Assembly (NCBI RefSeq): GCF_030286555.1 | Contig: NZ_JASVWF010000003.1 | Location: forward strand, 682,001 to 746,000 | Length of the DNA: 64,000 nt | DNA from: Actinomycetospora termitidis | Lineage (GTDB): Bacteria > Actinomycetota > Actinomycetes > Mycobacteriales > Pseudonocardiaceae | Direction: 5' to 3' | In this document: piece by piece, positions 7,872 to 15,980 of the stretch | Layout: each line of letters begins with the position of its first letter | Position numbering within the stretch: the first letter of the stretch is position 1 | Notes under the pieces: model-generated | What the model saw: only the letters and a program-made list of their open reading frames with translations | Told to the model about the DNA's origin: nothing | Database searches by the model: none | Made by a program: the position numbers and the translations under genes

Positions 7872-9322
7872 TCGCCGATCACCGGTGGGACGACGCGCGG
7901 CAGCTCGCCCGCGAGGGCGTCGGGGTCGTCCTCGACGAGGTAGGCGGCGCGGGGCAGGCGCTGATCCTGGGCTCCGGCTCCCGCGAACCCGCCGATGGGC
8001 GCGAACGGCATCTGCTGACCCGTGGATCGCGCGGCGACCGCGGGTTCCAGGATCGACCCGCGGGACGTGGGGCTCGGGCCGAAGGAGGTCGAGGATCCGG
8101 GTCGCAGTGACTCGGATGCCGGGAAGCCGAGGGTCGATCCGGATGGCAGCGCTCCGCTCCCGCTTCCCGGTGGAGCGCCGGCGCCTCCGGGGAAGACGCC
8201 GCCAGGTCGGGCGCCGGGTGTGGTCGCGCCACCCGATTCGAGGCCGCCGGGAAGCAAGCCTCCAGGAACACCAGGCGCTCGCCCGCCCGGTACCGCGCCA
8301 CCCGACGCACCCGTGCTCCCGGCCGGACCGGGAGCACCCACACCGCCGGGCACCACACCCACCCCGGCACCCGGCACACCGCCGCCACCGGGTCCGCTTC
8401 CCACGGCACCGGAACCGCTTCCCACGGCACCGGTTCCCGCACCGCCGGCTCCGGTGGCACCGGGTCCCGCGCCGGTGGCTCCGGTGGCACCGCTTCCCGC
8501 GCCACCTGCTCCGGCACCGGTTCCGGGGCCGGCACCGGAACCGCCACCGCCCGGCACGCCAGAACCGGTTCCACTGGCACCGGTTCCGGGGGCACCTCCC
8601 GCTGATCCGGCACCGCCGGACGCGCCGGCGCCACCGGGCACTCCGGCGCCGCCGGGCACTCCGGCGGAACCCGGTACCGGGCCGGCGCCACCGGGCACTC
8701 CGGCGGAACCCGGCACCGGGCCGGCACCACCAGGTCCGCCGACTCCTCCGGGCACCGCCGCGCCTCCGGGACCGGCGCCCGGTCCGCCCGTCACCACCTG
8801 GATCTGCGGCGCGCCTCGGACCGGCGACGCGAACTGCGGCAACTCCGACGCCCGCAGCGAGCTGAACTCCTGGTAGCGGCCCATGGCGGCACGGGCGCGG
8901 CGCTCGGCGTCGAGCGAGCCCTTCTCGGCCGTGTCGACGTCGAGCGCGGCGAGCGCCCCCACGCCCTCCCAGGTCTGGAGGGTGACCGGAGGTCGGGGCA
9001 CCGGCGGGCCGACCGCCGACCGCGTCGCCGCGAGGGCACGGTTCTGCTCGTGCGACGCCGAGCCCACCGCGTCGCTGAACGTGCGCGCCTGGTCCGCCCA
9101 CGGGCCCATCGGTCCCACCGCGCCGCCCGCCGCCTGCGCAGCGACCCCGCTCCGGCTCGCCGCGATCCCGGAGGTCGCCCGCTCGACCGACCCCGCGACG
9201 TCCCGCAACCGCGTCGCCAACGAGTTCCACGCACCGCCCGCGTCCGTGAACCCGCCGCCCCTCCCCTGCAACTGCGCGTGAATGTCGGCGTGCGACCGCG
9301 CGTCCCAGTTCACGTCGAACAT
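7868..9322 (-). CDS. PPE/WXG-like putative ESX substrate with a long Gly/Pro/Ala-rich tail
   Basis: This 484-residue protein has an N-terminal helical region (about 1-170) starting MFDVNWDARSHADIHAQLQG. It is compatible with a PPE/WXG-type domain: Trp and helix-turn-helix spacing, no signal peptide, no cysteines seen. A ~240-residue low-complexity stretch (8060-8780) of Gly, Pro, Ala, Ser and Thr in short degenerate repeats follows. The extreme C-terminus (AYLVEDDPDALAGEL, then VVPPVIGE) recurs, as I recall, in ESX-linked proteins of Pseudonocardiaceae. The start is backed by GGGAGGAGG (9337-9329). It is coupled to the EspG-like gene and is likely a surface or secreted protein. Confidence 0.65.
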   Translation of the reverse strand: MFDVNWDARSHADIHAQLQGRGGGFTDAGGAWNSLATRLRDVAGSVERATSGIAASRSGVAAQAAGGAVGPMGPWADQARTFSDAVGSASHEQNRALAATRSAVGPPVPRPPVTLQTWEGVGALAALDVDTAEKGSLDAERRARAAMGRYQEFSSLRASELPQFASPVRGAPQIQVVTGGPGAGPGGAAVPGGVGGPGGAGPVPGSAGVPGGAGPVPGSAGVPGGAGVPGGAGASGGAGSAGGAPGTGASGTGSGVPGGGGSGAGPGTGAGAGGAGSGATGATGAGPGATGAGGAGTGAVGSGSGAVGSGPGGGGVPGAGVGVVPGGVGAPGPAGSTGASGGAVPGGRAPGVPGGLLPGGLESGGATTPGARPGGVFPGGAGAPPGSGSGALPSGSTLGFPASESLRPGSSTSFGPSPTSRGSILEPAVAARSTGQQMPFAPIGGFAGAGAQDQRLPRAAYLVEDDPDALAGELPRVVPPVIGE

Positions 9323-9396
9323 CCCCGACCTCCTCCCGCACGAGAAGGCAAGCACGCGGCCACGGCCAGTGGGTGCGGTTCGGAGAAAGTGCGCCC

Positions 9397-9454
9397 CGAG
9401 TGCGACACCAGGCAGCTTCCGCGCCGCCCGAACCTGCGCCACGTCACTCTCGCG
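9397..9454 (+). repeat. 58-base direct repeat, copy 1
   Basis: It begins CGAGTGCGACACCA and ends CACGTCACTCTCGCG. It matches 9771-9828 at about 52 of 58 positions, in the same orientation. The ends are roughly complementary, so each copy is also a weak palindrome. Confidence 0.7.
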
Positions 9455-9459
9455 AGCAC

Positions 9460-9517
9460 CCGAGCGGCACACCATGCACCGCAGCGGGCCGCCTGAGGTG
9501 CTTCATGTGCCGCTCGG
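9460..9517. repeat. Long imperfect hairpin
   Basis: The arms are 9460-9480 and 9497-9517; the outer 12 bases (CCGAGCGGCACA / TGTGCCGCTCGG) pair perfectly. It shares the CGAGCGGCAC core with the 51-base repeat family but is otherwise different. Confidence 0.6.
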
Positions 9518-9550
9518 GGTCGGCGCGGCAGCCGCTGCCGGTAACCCTCA

Positions 9551-9683
9551 TCCCGTCGCGGCGAACCACAACGACAAAGCCCGCCCCGATGCCTTGTCGC
9601 GGGCTACTCGCGTCGACCCGCCAGCCTGTCGCTGGGAATCACCACGACAGGCGGCACGGGATCCGGCGGAACGCCGCGACAAG
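9551..9683 (+). repeat. Nested TTGTCG palindromic element, copy 1
   Basis: A 29-base box (9551-9579) is followed by an outer arm CTTGTCGCGG (9593-9602), a 29-base inner palindrome (9624-9652; arms GCCTGTCG / CGACAGGC) and the outer arm CCGCGACAAG (9674-9683). The outer arms lie exactly 21 bases from each side of the inner palindrome. The same geometry recurs at 20308-20442 (inverted) and 40394-40526. The inner arms here differ from the other copies at paired positions, so pairing is kept. Confidence 0.8.
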
Positions 9684-9770
9684 ACGACCAGCACCCGCCG
9701 ACCGGGCCCCGCCCAGGCTCATGGGCCGTCGATCCGACGTCCGCCACTCCGCCGAGCGCCGTCCCACCCG

Positions 9771-9828
9771 CGAGTGCGACACCACGCAGCTACCGAGCCC
9801 GCCGAAGCTGCACCACGTCACTCTCGCG
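9771..9828 (+). repeat. 58-base direct repeat, copy 2
   Basis: Second copy of the repeat at 9397-9454. The pair brackets the hairpin and the TTGTCG element. Confidence 0.7.
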
Positions 9829-9855
9829 GCGGCGACCGCACGCCGCCGCCGGGAG

Positions 9856-10320
9856 TCACCGCGGTAACAGCAACGCCGTCGCGACCGCCGCCAGCCCCTC
9901 GCCGCGGCCGGTGAGTCCGAGGCCGTCCGAGGTCGTGCCGGACACCGACACCGGGCCACCGACCGCGTCGGAGAGGACCGACTCGGCCTCCCGACGACGG
10001 GTCCCGATCTTCGGGCGGTTGCCGATCACCTGCACCGCCGCGTTGCCGAGCGTCCAGCCGTCGTCGTGAACCAGTCGACGCACCTCGCCGAGCAGCCGCA
10101 CCCCGGAGGCCCCGGCCCACTCGGGTCGGCCGGTGCCGAACACGGCGCCGACGTCACCGAGCCCGGCCGCGGAGAGGAGAGCGTCACACAACGCGTGCGC
10201 GGCCACGTCGCCGTCGGAGTGCCCCGCGCAGCCGGCCTCGCCCTCCCAGAACAGGCCCGCCACCCAGCACGGCGCCTCGGCCGACAACGGGTGCACATCC
10301 GTCCCGATGCCGACCCTCAC
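9856..10320 (-). CDS. ispF: 2-C-methyl-D-erythritol 2,4-cyclodiphosphate synthase
   Basis: This 154-residue MEP-pathway enzyme cyclises CDP-ME 2-phosphate to MEcPP in isoprenoid synthesis. The zinc ligands D8 and H10 (GTDVHPL) and H42 ([14 protein letters not shown]) are visible, as is the C-terminal [14 protein letters not shown] motif. The GTG at 10320 puts the start at the usual family position (RVGIGTDVH). It lies 34 bases downstream of ispD in the carD-ispD-ispF order of mycobacteria. Confidence 0.95.
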   Translation of the reverse strand: MRVGIGTDVHPLSAEAPCWVAGLFWEGEAGCAGHSDGDVAAHALCDALLSAAGLGDVGAVFGTGRPEWAGASGVRLLGEVRRLVHDDGWTLGNAAVQVIGNRPKIGTRRREAESVLSDAVGGPVSVSGTTSDGLGLTGRGEGLAAVATALLLPR

Positions 10321-10354
10321 GGCTCGAGCTCCGCTGCGCTCCGTCTCGCGACCC

Positions 10355-11011
10355 TCACAGCGCCGCCACCAACGCCTCCGCCATCGCCAGGTCCAGCTCA
10401 GATGTGATCTTGAACGCGCGCGGATCACCCGGAACGGTCACGACCTCACCGCCGATCGCCTCGACCAGCCCCGCATCGTCGGTCGCGCGCAGGTCACCGG
10501 CCGCCGCGTGCGCCCGGCGCAGCACGTCCGCGTCGAAGCCCTGCGGCGTCTGGACGGCCAGCAACCCGGTGCGGTCCACCAGGTCCACGACGTGCCCGTC
10601 GGGGTCGACCCGCCGCACGGTGTCAGCCACGGGGATCGCCGGGACGACAGCTCCATGACCCGCGCGCACAGCGGACACCACCGCCTCGACCACAGAGGAC
10701 GGGCACAGGCAACGCGCGGCGTCGTGCACCAGCACCACGTCCGCGTCACCGACCTCGGCCAGGCCGAGCGCCACCGAGGCGACCCGGTCGTGCCCACCGG
10801 GCACGACCCGACCCGCCGTCACGAACGCCATCTCCTCGACGTGTTCCGGCGGTGCGACGACGATCACCTCGTCGACCACCCCGGACGCGAGGAGCCCGTC
10901 GACCGCCCGGGCCACCATCGCGACCCCGGCGACCTCCACGAGCGCCTTCGGCTTCCCGGCCCCCAGCCGCAGCCCGGAACCGGCCGCCGGGACGACGGCC
11001 GCGACACCCAC
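10355..11011 (-). CDS. ispD: 2-C-methyl-D-erythritol 4-phosphate cytidylyltransferase
   Basis: This 218-residue enzyme couples MEP to CTP. The nucleotide-binding loop [12 protein letters not shown] with [22 protein letters not shown] and ATDDAGLVE are present, and the protein ends in [14 protein letters not shown] as in the family. The usual HDAARP is HDAARC here, a small deviation. The GTG at 11011 lies 2 bases past the carD stop; longer frames run inside carD and are unlikely. Translation is probably coupled to carD. Confidence 0.93.
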   Translation of the reverse strand: MGVAAVVPAAGSGLRLGAGKPKALVEVAGVAMVARAVDGLLASGVVDEVIVVAPPEHVEEMAFVTAGRVVPGGHDRVASVALGLAEVGDADVVLVHDAARCLCPSSVVEAVVSAVRAGHGAVVPAIPVADTVRRVDPDGHVVDLVDRTGLLAVQTPQGFDADVLRRAHAAAGDLRATDDAGLVEAIGGEVVTVPGDPRAFKITSELDLAMAEALVAAL

Positions 11012-11013
11012 CT

Positions 11014-11496
11014 CTAGGAGGCGAGCACCTGGTCCAGCAGGGACTCGGCGGCCACCTCGTCGGTGCCCTCGGCGAGCGCGAGCTCGCTCACGAGGATCTG
11101 CCGGGCCTTGGCGAGCATGCGCTTCTCGCCGGCCGACAGGCCGCGGTCCTTCTCCCGGCGCCACAGGTCGCGGACGACCTCGGCCACCTTGTTGACGTCA
11201 CCCGACGCGAGCTTCTCGAGGTTCGCCTTGTACCGGCGCGACCAGTTGGTCGGCTCCTCGGTGTGCGGGGCCCGCAACACCTCGAACACCCGGTCCAGAC
11301 CCTCCTGGCCGACCACGTCGCGGACGCCGACGATCTCGGCATTGTCCGCGGGGACCCGGACCGTGAGGTCGCCCTGGGCAACCTTCAGGACGAGGTACTT
11401 CTTCTCCTCGCCCTTGATCGTCCGGGTCTCGATCGCCTCGATGAGAGCGGCACCGTGGTGCGGGTAGACGACGGTCTCGCCGACCTTGAAAACCAT
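11014..11496 (-). CDS. carD: CarD-type RNA polymerase-binding transcription factor
   Basis: This 160-residue global regulator binds the RNA polymerase beta subunit and stabilises open complexes, notably at rRNA promoters. The N-terminal RNAP-interaction domain begins [21 protein letters not shown]. The C-terminal helical DNA-binding part contains the conserved [13 protein letters not shown] and [19 protein letters not shown]. Length and sequence match mycobacterial CarD closely. The ATG follows GAGGACAC. A TAACCT box at 11530-11525 could be its -10. It heads the carD-ispD-ispF operon. Confidence 0.97.
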   Translation of the reverse strand: MVFKVGETVVYPHHGAALIEAIETRTIKGEEKKYLVLKVAQGDLTVRVPADNAEIVGVRDVVGQEGLDRVFEVLRAPHTEEPTNWSRRYKANLEKLASGDVNKVAEVVRDLWRREKDRGLSAGEKRMLAKARQILVSELALAEGTDEVAAESLLDQVLAS

Positions 11497-11683
11497 GTGT
11501 CCTCTAGCCCCTTTCGCTGCCTCCAGGTTAACACGTCCGCGACACGACGTCGGAGGGGGATTGCGCCGTCTTCGCAGGTCAGGGGGTTGACAAGTGGCGC
11601 GGGGCCGTGCTTCGCGAGGTCGGGAGGGTTGTGCGGAGGCGTGACGCGACCCGTCGGGCGCGCCCCGTCCCGCGCGCGGGGGC

Positions 11684-11754
11684 TAGGGTGACGCCGATCC
11701 GACCGACGCCCGCTGCGGCGCGCGGCGGAGCCGGAGCAGCTGATCGAGGAGGAC
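11684..11754 (+). promoter_or_regulatory. Candidate promoter and ribosome-binding site for the lipoprotein gene
   Basis: TAGGGT at 11684-11689 fits an actinobacterial -10. A GAGGAGGA-type ribosome-binding site lies shortly before the ATG at 11763, so this gene, unlike many neighbours, has a leader. Confidence 0.45.
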
Positions 11755-11762
11755 CACGCGCC

Positions 11763-12311
11763 ATGACCCGCCGACCGACGGGCCGTTCGCGGACCGCGCT
11801 GCTGGCCGCCACCCTGCTCGGCACGGCCGCCCTGGTCCTCTCCGGGTGCAGCGCCGGTGCCGTCACGCAGACCGACACGACGATCTCGTCGGTCTCCGGC
11901 ACCGAGGCCCACGTCGGCGAGATGCTGCTGCGCGACGTCACGCTCGACCCGGGCGCCGAGGTCGTCGTGCCGGCCGGGTCCTCGGTGACCCTGCGCGGCA
12001 CCTTCGTCAACCAGGCGCTCACCGACGACCAGCTCGTCTCGGTCTCCACGCCCTACGCCGGCCCGGCCCGCGCCGAGGGCTTCACGACGATCCCCGGCAA
12101 CGCCGCCACGTATGTGGTCGGCGCCCAGCCCGGTCCCGTCGGCCCGCCCTCGCCGACCCAGGTCAACGGCACGATGCGGATCACCCTCCCGGGCGTCGCG
12201 CAGGTGCTGCACGAGGGCCCGACCTACCCGGTCACCTTCACCTTCGCCCGCGCCGGCTCGATCACGATGCCGCTCTACCTGAGCGCGACCGGCCCCGTCC
12301 CGGCCAGCTGA
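11763..12311 (+). CDS. LpqE-like lipoprotein
   Basis: This 182-residue exported protein has a positively charged N-terminus, a hydrophobic segment (about 11-25) and a lipobox LSGC with the lipidated Cys at about residue 29. The rest is predicted beta-rich, with no recognised catalytic motif. Position between carD and radA corresponds to LpqE (Rv3584), and the fold may be PCu(A)C-like; metal ligands are not obvious to me. It is divergent from carD. Function unknown. Confidence 0.8.
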   Translation: MTRRPTGRSRTALLAATLLGTAALVLSGCSAGAVTQTDTTISSVSGTEAHVGEMLLRDVTLDPGAEVVVPAGSSVTLRGTFVNQALTDDQLVSVSTPYAGPARAEGFTTIPGNAATYVVGAQPGPVGPPSPTQVNGTMRITLPGVAQVLHEGPTYPVTFTFARAGSITMPLYLSATGPVPAS

Positions 12312-12341
12312 TCCCGGTCCCGACGACGGGTCGGGCCGAGA

Positions 12342-12364
12342 TTGTCGGGGGGTCGCCCTACCCT
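12342..12364 (+). promoter_or_regulatory. RecA-NDp/PafBC-like DNA-damage promoter of radA
   Basis: TTGTCGGGG (12342-12350), exactly 8 bases, then TACCCT (12359-12364). This matches the mycobacterial LexA-independent consensus TTGTCRGTG-N8-TANNNT with one mismatch. The radA GTG starts 8 bases after the -10, so the mRNA is probably leaderless. Confidence 0.55.
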
Positions 12365-12372
12365 CCGGCACC

Positions 12373-13782
12373 GTGAGCACGAAGTCCCGTCCCCGCCCCT
12401 TCGAGTGCACCGCCTGCGGGCAGACCGCGGCGAAGTGGCTCGGCCGCTGCCCCGGCTGCGGCGGCTGGGGGACGATCGAGGAGGGGCTGCCGACGACGGC
12501 GGCCGCGGTCGGCACCCCGGGTGCGGCCCCGAAGGCGGCCGCCCGCCCCGCGAGCCCGGTCCGTGCGATCGGCGAGGTCGGGCTCGAGTCGGTCACCTCG
12601 CGCCCCACCGGTGTCGGCGAGCTCGACCGGGTGCTCGGTGGCGGCCTGGTGCCCGGCGCGGTGGTGCTGCTCGCGGGCGAGCCGGGCGTGGGGAAGTCGA
12701 CGCTGCTGCTCGAGGTCGCGGCCCGGCGCGCGCGGGCCGGCGGCACGGTCCTCTACGTCACCGGCGAGGAGTCCGCGGGCCAGGTCCGGCTGCGGGCCGA
12801 GCGGACCGATGCGGTCGTGCCGCACCTGTTCCTGTCCGCGACGGCCGATCTCGAGGAGGTCGCCGCGCACGTCGAGGCGGTCGATCCGGGCCTCCTGGTG
12901 GTCGACTCGGTGCAGACCGTGGGCTCGGCCGACATCGAGGGCACGGCGGGCGGGGTGGCACAGGTCCGCGCGGTGACGTCCGCCCTCGTCGCGTTGGCCA
13001 AGCAGCGCGACCTGCCGGTGGTGCTCATCGGGCACGTCACGAAGGACGGCGCCGTGGCCGGCCCGCGCACGCTCGAGCACCTGGTGGACGTCGTGCTCAG
13101 CTTCGAGGGCGAGCGGCACTCGACGCTGCGCATGGTGCGCGGGCTGAAGAACCGGTTCGGCCCGTCGGACGAGGTCGGCTGCTTCGAGATGTTCGACGGC
13201 GGGATCACCGAGGTCACCGACCCGACGGGGCTGTTCGTCGGGACGATGACGGGCGCCGTGCCCGGGCAGGCGGTCACGGTCGCGATGGAGGGCAAGCGGC
13301 CGCTCATGGCCGAGGTCCAGGGCCTGGTGTCCCGGGTCGGCCAGGAGTCCCAGCCGCGGCGCTCGGTGTCCGACCTCGAGTCGTCCCGGGTCCTGAAGAT
13401 CCTCGCCGTGCTCCAGCAGCGGTGCAGCCTGTCGCTCGCCACCTTCGACGTCTTCGCCGCGACCGTCGGCGGGATGAAGCTGCGCGAGCCGTCCGCCGAC
13501 CTCGCGATCGCCCTCGCCATCGCCTCCGCGGCGGCCGACCGCCCGTTGCCCTACGGCACGGTGGTCATCGGCGAGGTGGGGCTCACCGGGGAGGTCCGCC
13601 GCGTCCCCGCCACCGACCGTCGGCTCGCCGAGGCGGCCCGGATGGGGATCCCGAAGGCCATCGTGCCGTTCGGCCCGGGCACCACCGCGCCGCCCGGCAT
13701 GTCGCTGACCGAGGTGGACGACCTGAAGGGCGCGCTCGCGGCGGTCGGGCTGGGAGGGGGCGCTACGAAGAAGCGATCGTGA
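12373..13782 (+). CDS. radA: DNA repair protein RadA (branch-migration ATPase)
   Basis: This 469-residue RecA-like protein acts in recombinational repair. It has an N-terminal C4 zinc finger (C12, C15, C26, C29), a Walker A at 102-110 (GEPGVGKST), the RadA-specific KNRFG at 259-263 and a C-terminal Lon-protease-like domain (about 330-460). The GTG start at 12373 fits the leaderless promoter just upstream. The last 20 bases overlap the convergent membrane-protein gene. disA, which follows radA in mycobacteria, is absent. Confidence 0.96.
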   Translation: MSTKSRPRPFECTACGQTAAKWLGRCPGCGGWGTIEEGLPTTAAAVGTPGAAPKAAARPASPVRAIGEVGLESVTSRPTGVGELDRVLGGGLVPGAVVLLAGEPGVGKSTLLLEVAARRARAGGTVLYVTGEESAGQVRLRAERTDAVVPHLFLSATADLEEVAAHVEAVDPGLLVVDSVQTVGSADIEGTAGGVAQVRAVTSALVALAKQRDLPVVLIGHVTKDGAVAGPRTLEHLVDVVLSFEGERHSTLRMVRGLKNRFGPSDEVGCFEMFDGGITEVTDPTGLFVGTMTGAVPGQAVTVAMEGKRPLMAEVQGLVSRVGQESQPRRSVSDLESSRVLKILAVLQQRCSLSLATFDVFAATVGGMKLREPSADLAIALAIASAAADRPLPYGTVVIGEVGLTGEVRRVPATDRRLAEAARMGIPKAIVPFGPGTTAPPGMSLTEVDDLKGALAAVGLGGGATKKRS

Positions 13783-14641
13783 AGGGCGCCGGGTCGCTGA
13801 TCGTCCCGTCGAGGCGCGTCAGGAGCTGGTACTTCCCGGCCGGGACGGCCTCGCGCCCGCCCGAACAGCCCGGCAGGGAGGTGCGCCCGGCCCAGCGCAG
13901 CGAGAGCACCTGCTCCTGGCCGGGGGCGAGGGTCCGCACGTCCGGGTCGCCCCCGGGGGCGCAGTCGTCGCTCCCCCACAGGCCGTCGCCCGCCGTCCGG
14001 ACCACCGCCATCGCGGTCCGCGCGGGCCCGAGGTCCCGCGTGCACGGGGTCTTCCCGGTGTTCGTGACGACGAGGCTGAACTCGGGGCGGTCCGCGGCGG
14101 TGTAGCTCTTCGCGTCGGTGCGGGCGGCGACCCGCAGCGCCGAGTCCGCGCACGGCCCCGGGGGCGGCGCGGGGCTGCTCGACGGGGCCGCGGGCGGTGC
14201 GGGGGCCGGCGCGACCGGACCGGGCGCGGCGGCGCGGCCGAGCGGGTCGGTCGACGTCGCCCCCAGCAGGGGCGGGGTCGCGCCGCCGCTCGGCACGGTG
14301 GGGTCGGCACCGGGCAGAGCCGGCGAGGGTCCGCCACCCGGCGCGGGGGCCGCGCCGGGCGTGGGAGCGGCGCCGGGGGCCGCAGGCGCGGGCGCGTCCC
14401 CGACCTGCCCGAGCGCGGCGGACCCGCCCGGCGGTACCGCCAGGGCGCTGCGGGAGGCGACGGGCGACGGCGGGGCGTCGGCGGGCGCCGGAGCGGGCGC
14501 GGCGACGTCCCGGGAGTCGGCGGAGAACGCGGCACTCAGCGCCCAGATCAGCAGAGCCAGCACGAGGACGCCGACGATCGCGGCCAAGGCCCGCCGTCGC
14601 CAGTACACCGACGGCGGGAGCGGTCCCACCGGCTCCAACAT
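13763..14641 (-). CDS. Membrane-anchored Pro/Ala-rich protein (Rv3587c position)
   Basis: This 292-residue protein has a single N-terminal membrane anchor (about residues 20-42), a long Pro/Ala/Gly linker (about 45-165) and a C-terminal beta-sandwich-like domain with two Cys pairs (ALRVAARTDAKSYTAADRP, FSLVVTNTGKTPC). It resembles the extracellular part of Rv3587c. The ATG at 14641 is preferred over the GTG at 14650 because TACCGT lies 7 bases upstream of it, fitting a leaderless start. It overlaps radA's end by 20 bases and is divergent from mutY. Function unknown. Confidence 0.75.
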   Translation of the reverse strand: MLEPVGPLPPSVYWRRRALAAIVGVLVLALLIWALSAAFSADSRDVAAPAPAPADAPPSPVASRSALAVPPGGSAALGQVGDAPAPAAPGAAPTPGAAPAPGGGPSPALPGADPTVPSGGATPPLLGATSTDPLGRAAAPGPVAPAPAPPAAPSSSPAPPPGPCADSALRVAARTDAKSYTAADRPEFSLVVTNTGKTPCTRDLGPARTAMAVVRTAGDGLWGSDDCAPGGDPDVRTLAPGQEQVLSLRWAGRTSLPGCSGGREAVPAGKYQLLTRLDGTISDPAPFTIASS

Positions 14642-14732
14642 GTGACGCACGGTAGAAGTGACATCGCGCAGCGCGATCGTCCCGCGCCGGGCCGGATCCC
14701 GAACTCACCCACCCGAGGGGCAGGATCCGGGA

Positions 14733-15608
14733 GTGCCCGCACTCGCCGACCGGCTCCTCCCCTGGTTCGCCGCCCACGCCCGCGACCTCCCGTGGCGGGA
14801 GGACGGCGTCTCCGGCTGGGGCGTGCTCGTCAGCGAGATCATGCTCCAGCAGACGCCGGTGGTCCGCGTCGACCCGATCTGGCGGGAGTGGCTCGCCCGC
14901 TGGCCCCGGCCCTCGGACCTGGCGGCCGCGTCGACGGCCGAGGTCCTGCGCGCGTGGGGCAAGCTCGGCTACCCGCGGCGGGCGCTGCGCCTGCAGGCCG
15001 CCGCGGTCGTGATCGCGGCGGAGCACGACGACGTGGTCCCCGACGACGTCGACACCCTGCTCGCCCTCCCCGGCATCGGGGCGTACACCGCCCGGGCCGT
15101 CGCCGCGTTCGCCTACGGCCGGCGCTGCCCGGTGGTGGACACCAACGTCCGGCGGGTCGTGGCCCGGGCGGTGCACGGCCGGGCCGAGGCCGGGGACGCC
15201 GCCGCCCGCGACCTCCCCGACACCGAGGCGCTCCTGCCCGACGACGAGGCCGACGCCGCCCGCACCTCGGCGGCCCTGATGGAGCTCGGCGCGTGCGTGT
15301 GCGTCGCCCGCGGCCCGCGCTGCGCGGACTGCCCCGTCGTCGACCTGTGCGCCTGGCAGCACGCGGGCCGACCGGCGTGGGACGGGCCGGTGAAGAAGGG
15401 GCAGCGGTGGGCCGGCACCGACCGCCAGGTGCGCGGAAGGCTCCTCGACGTGCTGCGCGGCGCGGACGGTCCGGCCGGTGCCGCCGCGCTGGAGTCCGCG
15501 TGGCTCACCGACCCCGCCCAGCGCGCCCGGTGCCTGGACTCGCTGCTCGTCGACGGCCTCGTCGAGCAGCTCGCCGACGGCCGGTTCGCGCTGCCCGGGG
15601 AGACGTAG
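14733..15608 (+). CDS. mutY: A/G-specific adenine DNA glycosylase
   Basis: This 291-residue base-excision repair enzyme removes adenine opposite 8-oxoguanine. LPWR, the catalytic Glu in SEIMLQQTPV (E35), the helix-hairpin-helix LPGIGAYTARA, the catalytic Asp in VDTNVRR (D136) and the 4Fe-4S ligands C190-X6-C197-X2-C200-X5-C206 are all visible. The C-terminus ends in a short winged-helix-like segment rather than the long NUDIX-like domain of E. coli MutY, as usual in actinobacteria. GTG at 14733 gives the expected N-terminus. Confidence 0.93.
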   Translation: MPALADRLLPWFAAHARDLPWREDGVSGWGVLVSEIMLQQTPVVRVDPIWREWLARWPRPSDLAAASTAEVLRAWGKLGYPRRALRLQAAAVVIAAEHDDVVPDDVDTLLALPGIGAYTARAVAAFAYGRRCPVVDTNVRRVVARAVHGRAEAGDAAARDLPDTEALLPDDEADAARTSAALMELGACVCVARGPRCADCPVVDLCAWQHAGRPAWDGPVKKGQRWAGTDRQVRGRLLDVLRGADGPAGAAALESAWLTDPAQRARCLDSLLVDGLVEQLADGRFALPGET

Positions 15609-15659
15609 CGGAGCGGAGCTCGACCCGTTCGGCATCGGGCGAGACGTAGGCTCGGGGAC

Positions 15660-15980
15660 ATGGCCGTCGTGAAGATCAATGCCATCAAGGTCCCCGAGGG
15701 CAACGGGCCGGAGCTGGAGCGCCGGTTCGCCGCCCGCGGCGAGTCGATCAAGGAGACGCCCGGCTTCCTCGGCTACGAGCTGCTGCGCCCGAGCGCGGGC
15801 GACGACCGCTACTTCGTCTACACCCGCTGGGAGTCCGAGGCGGCCTTCGCCGCGTGGCGTGACGGCGGCGCGGCCGCCGCGGCGCACGCGGGCGAGCGCA
15901 AGCAGCCCGTGTCCTCCGGGGCCGACCTGATGGAGTTCGAGGTCGTGCTGTCGGTCGGCAAGCCGGGCGGGGAGTCCTGA
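15660..15980 (+). CDS. mhuD: MhuD-type heme-degrading monooxygenase
   Basis: This 106-residue ABM-fold protein closely resembles mycobacterial MhuD (Rv3592), which opens heme to release iron. It has VVKINAIKVPEG, GFLGYELLRP and FEVVLSVG at equivalent places. MhuD's key residues are conserved: N7, R26 and W66. The heme-ligand His is at 76, one residue later than in M. tuberculosis because of a single-residue insertion in an Ala run. TAGGCT (15647-15652) sits 7 bases before the ATG, suggesting a leaderless mRNA. It follows mutY, as in the mycobacterial gene order. Confidence 0.88.
   Translation: MAVVKINAIKVPEGNGPELERRFAARGESIKETPGFLGYELLRPSAGDDRYFVYTRWESEAAFAAWRDGGAAAAAHAGERKQPVSSGADLMEFEVVLSVGKPGGES

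Larger units (their letters stand above)
9323..9855. other. 533-bp intergenic region made of palindromic repeats
   Basis: This region separates the PPE-like gene from ispF. Open frames across it have no recognisable protein content. It holds, in order, a 58-base repeat (9397-9454), a long hairpin (9460-9517), copy 1 of the nested TTGTCG element (9551-9683) and a second 58-base repeat (9771-9828). No tRNA or terminator with a T-run is visible. Confidence 0.7.

Noticed and set aside
7872-9341. Minus-strand frame continuing upstream of the EspG-like start (733 codons in all)
   Set aside because: The extension overlaps the PPE-like gene in another frame and is Arg/Cys-rich noise. The ATGA overlap gives a natural start at 7871.
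9373-9959. Small ORFs of 100-210 codons on both strands in the PPE-ispF gap
   Set aside because: They cross palindromic repeats, have shadow-like composition and no ribosome-binding sites.
14118-14655. Plus-strand Gly/Pro/Ala ORFs opposite the Rv3587c-like gene
   Set aside because: They are the antisense of the Pro/Ala linker; the minus-strand gene has a membrane anchor, a conserved C-terminal domain and a promoter.
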